From: Nonlabens arenilitoris
GTDB lineage: Bacteria; Bacteroidota; Bacteroidia; Flavobacteriales; Flavobacteriaceae
Length of the DNA: 64,000 bases
Assembly: GCF_002954765.1 (NCBI RefSeq)
Contig: NZ_MTPW01000001.1
Location: 1,873,501 to 1,937,500, forward strand
Reading direction: 5' to 3'
Positions 36,901 through 64,000 of the stretch are shown in pieces. The position numbers and the translations under genes are program-made. The first letter of the stretch is position 1; the number at the start of each line of letters is the position of its first letter. The notes beneath the pieces were generated by a model that saw only the letters and a program-made list of their open reading frames with translations, was not told the DNA's origin and ran no database searches.

Positions 36901-38268
36901 GATAATACTGGTAATCCAGTAAATGTCGTGATTTCTAGAACGGCTGAAGCTAAAGTACTTCATCCAGCTACAAAGATGTTGCTTAATTCAAATAATATTC
37001 CTTACGGTTCTGAATTATATGCTACGGCTGGTTCTAAAGTGAAAAAAGGAGATGTTCTTGCTAAATGGGATCCATTTAACGGTGTTATTATTTCTGAATT
37101 TGCTGGAAAAATTAAGTTTGAAAATATCATACAAGGAACAACTTTCCAAGTTGAAACTGATGAGCAAACTGGATACGAAGAGAAAGTTATATCTGACTCT
37201 AGAGATAAGAAGTTAATTCCGACACTACATATTGTTGATAGTAAAGGAGAAACTCAGATTTCTTATAACTTACCTGTTGGATCTCACTTAATGGTGAATG
37301 ATGCTGATAAAATAAAGGTTGGTAAGGTTCTCGTCAAGATCCCACGTAAATCAGCTAAGGCTGGTGATATTACTGGAGGTCTTCCTCGTGTAACTGAATT
37401 ATTCGAGGCACGCAACCCTTCTAATCCTGCTGTTGTTAGTGAGATTGATGGTGTGGTTGCATTTGGTAAGATTAAAAGAGGTAATCGTGAAATAATTGTT
37501 ACTTCCAAAACTGATGAAGTTAAGAAGTATCTAGTTAAACTTTCTAATCAAATTCTTGTTCAAGAAAATGATTATGTTAGAGCTGGTATGCCTTTATCTG
37601 ATGGTTCAATTACTCCTAAAGATATTCTTGCTATTAAAGGACCTAGTGCTGTACAGCAATATCTTGTGAACGAAGTTCAGGAAGTTTATCGTTTACAAGG
37701 TGTAAAGATAAATGATAAACATTTTGAGGTTGTCGTACGTCAAATGATGCGCAAAGTAAGGATAGTAGATCCAGGTGACGGAGTTTTCTTAGAGAATCAA
37801 TTAATTCATACAGAAGATTTTATTGTTGAAAATGATAAACTTTACGGTATGAAAGTAGTTGAAGATGCTGGGGATTCTGATTCACTGAAATTAGGTCAAT
37901 TAATCTCTTCAAGAGAATTAAGAGATGAGAATTCTCTATTACGCCGCGAAGATAAAGCGTTAGTAGTAGCTAGAGATGTAGTCCCTGCTACGGCCGAGCC
38001 TGTTTTACAAGGTATTACAAGAGCTTCACTACAAACTAAGTCATTTATTAGTGCTGCTTCATTCCAAGAAACTACTAAAGTACTAAATGAAGCTGCTGTA
38101 AGCGGTAAAGTTGATTCTCTAGAAGGTCTTAAGGAAAATGTAATTGTTGGACATAGAATTCCTGCTGGTACTGGAATGCGTAACTATGATGATATCATTG
38201 TAGGTTCTAAGGAGGAATTTGAAAAATTAATGGCTTCTAAAGAAGAGCCAACACCTAACTATAATTAA
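33961..38268 (+). CDS. rpoC: RNA polymerase beta-prime subunit
   Basis: This 1,435-residue catalytic subunit has the N-terminal zinc site ([20 protein letters not shown], residues about 66-85), and the magnesium motif NADFDGDQM at 475-483. It also has the bridge and trigger helix regions ([41 protein letters not shown]), the second zinc site ([14 protein letters not shown]) and the segment [17 protein letters not shown]. Length is normal for Bacteroidota. The stop is one base before the next start. Confidence 0.97.
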   Translation: MARYKDAPTQKKFSKISIGLASPESILAESKGEVLKPETINYRTHKPERDGLFCERIFGPVKDYECACGKYKRIRYKGIVCDRCGVEVTEKKVRRDRIGHINLVVPVAHIWYFRSLPNKIGYLLGLPSKKLDMIIYYERYVVIQPGIAKNEEGEPVQKLEFLTEEEYLNILDSLPQENLYLEDSDPNKFIAKMGAECLIDLLQRIDLEGLSYDLRHKANNETSKQRKTEALKRLQVVEALKESNVQRENKAEWMIMKVIPVIPPELRPLVPLDGGRFATSDLNDLYRRVIIRNNRLKRLMEIKAPEVILRNEKRMLQEAVDSLLDNTRKSSAVKTDSNRPLKSLSDSLKGKQGRFRQNLLGKRVDYSARSVIVVGPELKLYECGIPKDMAAELYKPFVIRKLIERGIVKTVKSAKKIIDKKEPVVWDILENVLKGHPVMLNRAPTLHRLGIQAFQPKLIEGKAIQLHPLVCTAFNADFDGDQMAVHLPLGPEAILECQLLMLASHNILNPANGSPIAVPSQDMVLGLYYMTKLRRSTPEHKVIGEGLTFYGPEELVIAFNEKRVDINAPVKCRINLLQPDGSYKAEVIETTAGRVIFNQAVPDEAGYINEVLTKKALRDIIGDILKVTDVPRTAALLDEIKDMGYGFAFRGGLSFSLGDIMIPDEKQAMIDAANTKVDAIRGNYGMGLITQNERYNQVIDVWTATNAELTELAMKNIREDNQGFNSVFMMLDSGARGSKEQIRQLTGMRGLMAKPKKSNSGGGEIIENPILSNFKEGLSILEYFISTHGARKGLADTALKTADAGYLTRRLHDVAQDVIVNVEDCETLRGIDVSALKKNEEVMEKLSARVLGRVALHDVIDPATQTVIVEAGELITEEIADIIEASDLESVEVRSPLTCEAKKGICVKCYGRNLATNKLVMRGEAVGVIAAQSIGEPGTQLTLRTFHVGGVAGNVSQENTIVAKHDGILEIEDLKLVKSEDNTGNPVNVVISRTAEAKVLHPATKMLLNSNNIPYGSELYATAGSKVKKGDVLAKWDPFNGVIISEFAGKIKFENIIQGTTFQVETDEQTGYEEKVISDSRDKKLIPTLHIVDSKGETQISYNLPVGSHLMVNDADKIKVGKVLVKIPRKSAKAGDITGGLPRVTELFEARNPSNPAVVSEIDGVVAFGKIKRGNREIIVTSKTDEVKKYLVKLSNQILVQENDYVRAGMPLSDGSITPKDILAIKGPSAVQQYLVNEVQEVYRLQGVKINDKHFEVVVRQMMRKVRIVDPGDGVFLENQLIHTEDFIVENDKLYGMKVVEDAGDSDSLKLGQLISSRELRDENSLLRREDKALVVARDVVPATAEPVLQGITRASLQTKSFISAASFQETTKVLNEAAVSGKVDSLEGLKENVIVGHRIPAGTGMRNYDDIIVGSKEEFEKLMASKEEPTPNYN

Positions 38269-38269
38269 A

Positions 38270-38575
38270 ATGGAGAAACAAGGTCCAAATAAATTGAACA
38301 TAGAAATTGATGCTGAAGTGGCAGAAGGTCAATATAGTAACCTAGCTATTATTAATCATTCTATGTCTGAGTTTGTTGTAGATTTTGTGAATATAATGCC
38401 TGGTAATCCAAAGAGTAAGGTCAAATCGAGAATTGTTTTAACGCCGCAACATGCTAAGCGATTAGCTAAAGCTCTTGCCGAAAATGTTCGAAAATTTGAA
38501 AAAGCAAATGGAGATATTAAGGATTATGAACAACCTCCGATCCCGTTAAACTTTGGTCCAACGGGACAAGCGTAA
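38270..38575 (+). CDS. DUF3467 family protein
   Basis: This 101-residue protein matches DUF3467: NKLNIEIDAEVAEGQYSNLAIINHSMSEFVVDFV and SRIVLTPQHAKRLAKALAENV. It begins 1 base after the rpoC stop and is followed by a terminator, so it is the last gene of the RNA polymerase operon. The function is unknown; the constant position next to rpoC suggests a link to transcription or to the ribosome, but this is inference. Confidence 0.85.
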   Translation: MEKQGPNKLNIEIDAEVAEGQYSNLAIINHSMSEFVVDFVNIMPGNPKSKVKSRIVLTPQHAKRLAKALAENVRKFEKANGDIKDYEQPPIPLNFGPTGQA

Positions 38576-38582
38576 AAAAAAG

Positions 38583-38607
38583 CCTGATAGTAATATCAGG
38601 TTTTTTT
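38583..38607 (+). terminator. Terminator of the rpoBC operon
   Basis: CCTGATA (38583-38589) pairs with TATCAGG (38594-38600) over a GTAA loop and is followed by seven T. It lies 8 bases after the DUF3467 stop. Confidence 0.88.

Positions 38608-64000
<25,393 letters not shown>

Overview
The window is chromosomal DNA from a Bacteroidota bacterium, most likely a marine Flavobacteriaceae. Visible support: AT-rich DNA; promoters of the Bacteroidota type (TTG, about 18-21 bases, TAnnTTTG); almost no Shine-Dalgarno sequences except a perfect one before rpsU; type IX secretion (T9SS) components and substrates; the gene order rpsU-xerC-hpf-tRNAs-tuf-tRNA-Trp-secE-nusG-rplKAJL-rpoBC; and an iterated palindrome, GCTTTCGCGAAAGC. 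A Nonlabens- or Dokdonia-like genus is a guess. I saw no rRNA gene, insertion sequence, CRISPR array or phage.

Layout. 1-5554: end of porV (T9SS outer-membrane protein), cytidine deaminase, pyruvate dehydrogenase E1 alpha and E2, a lipoprotein M28 peptidase and a short-chain dehydrogenase. 5555-6241: gene-poor, with a REP-like pair and two possible tiny membrane proteins. 6242-14751: purK (minus strand), a fused hypoxanthine phosphoribosyltransferase-adenylate kinase, obg, a two-lobed secreted protein, a minus-strand pair DUF1569 and NamZ-like (DUF1343) lipoprotein, an FtsX-type permease and a cysteine synthase family enzyme. 14822-23350: a T9SS-exported P-domain protein (minus strand), DUF2851, PspC, a potassium channel, an AGCS symporter, a helix-hairpin-helix protein and an acyl-CoA dehydrogenase. 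23400-38607: a long translation and transcription block from rpsU to rpoC, with five tRNAs, ending in a DUF3467 gene and a clear terminator.

39016-64000: one open reading frame fills the last 25 kb and runs off the window after 8,328 codons without a stop. It encodes a signal peptide, a unique N-terminal part, calcium-binding thrombospondin type 3-like repeats interrupted by three cysteine-bracketed domains, about fifteen near-identical 241/242-residue acidic units, five diverged DUF11 domains, and at least fourteen near-identical 133-residue DUF11 units. It is presumably a giant surface adhesin exported by the T9SS, but its C-terminal sorting domain lies outside the window.

The most notable items are the giant gene and its two homogenised repeat arrays, the palindrome family, the perfect Shine-Dalgarno sequence of rpsU, the terminator-like hairpin placed at the start of the tRNA-tuf transcript, and the HPRT-Adk fusion.
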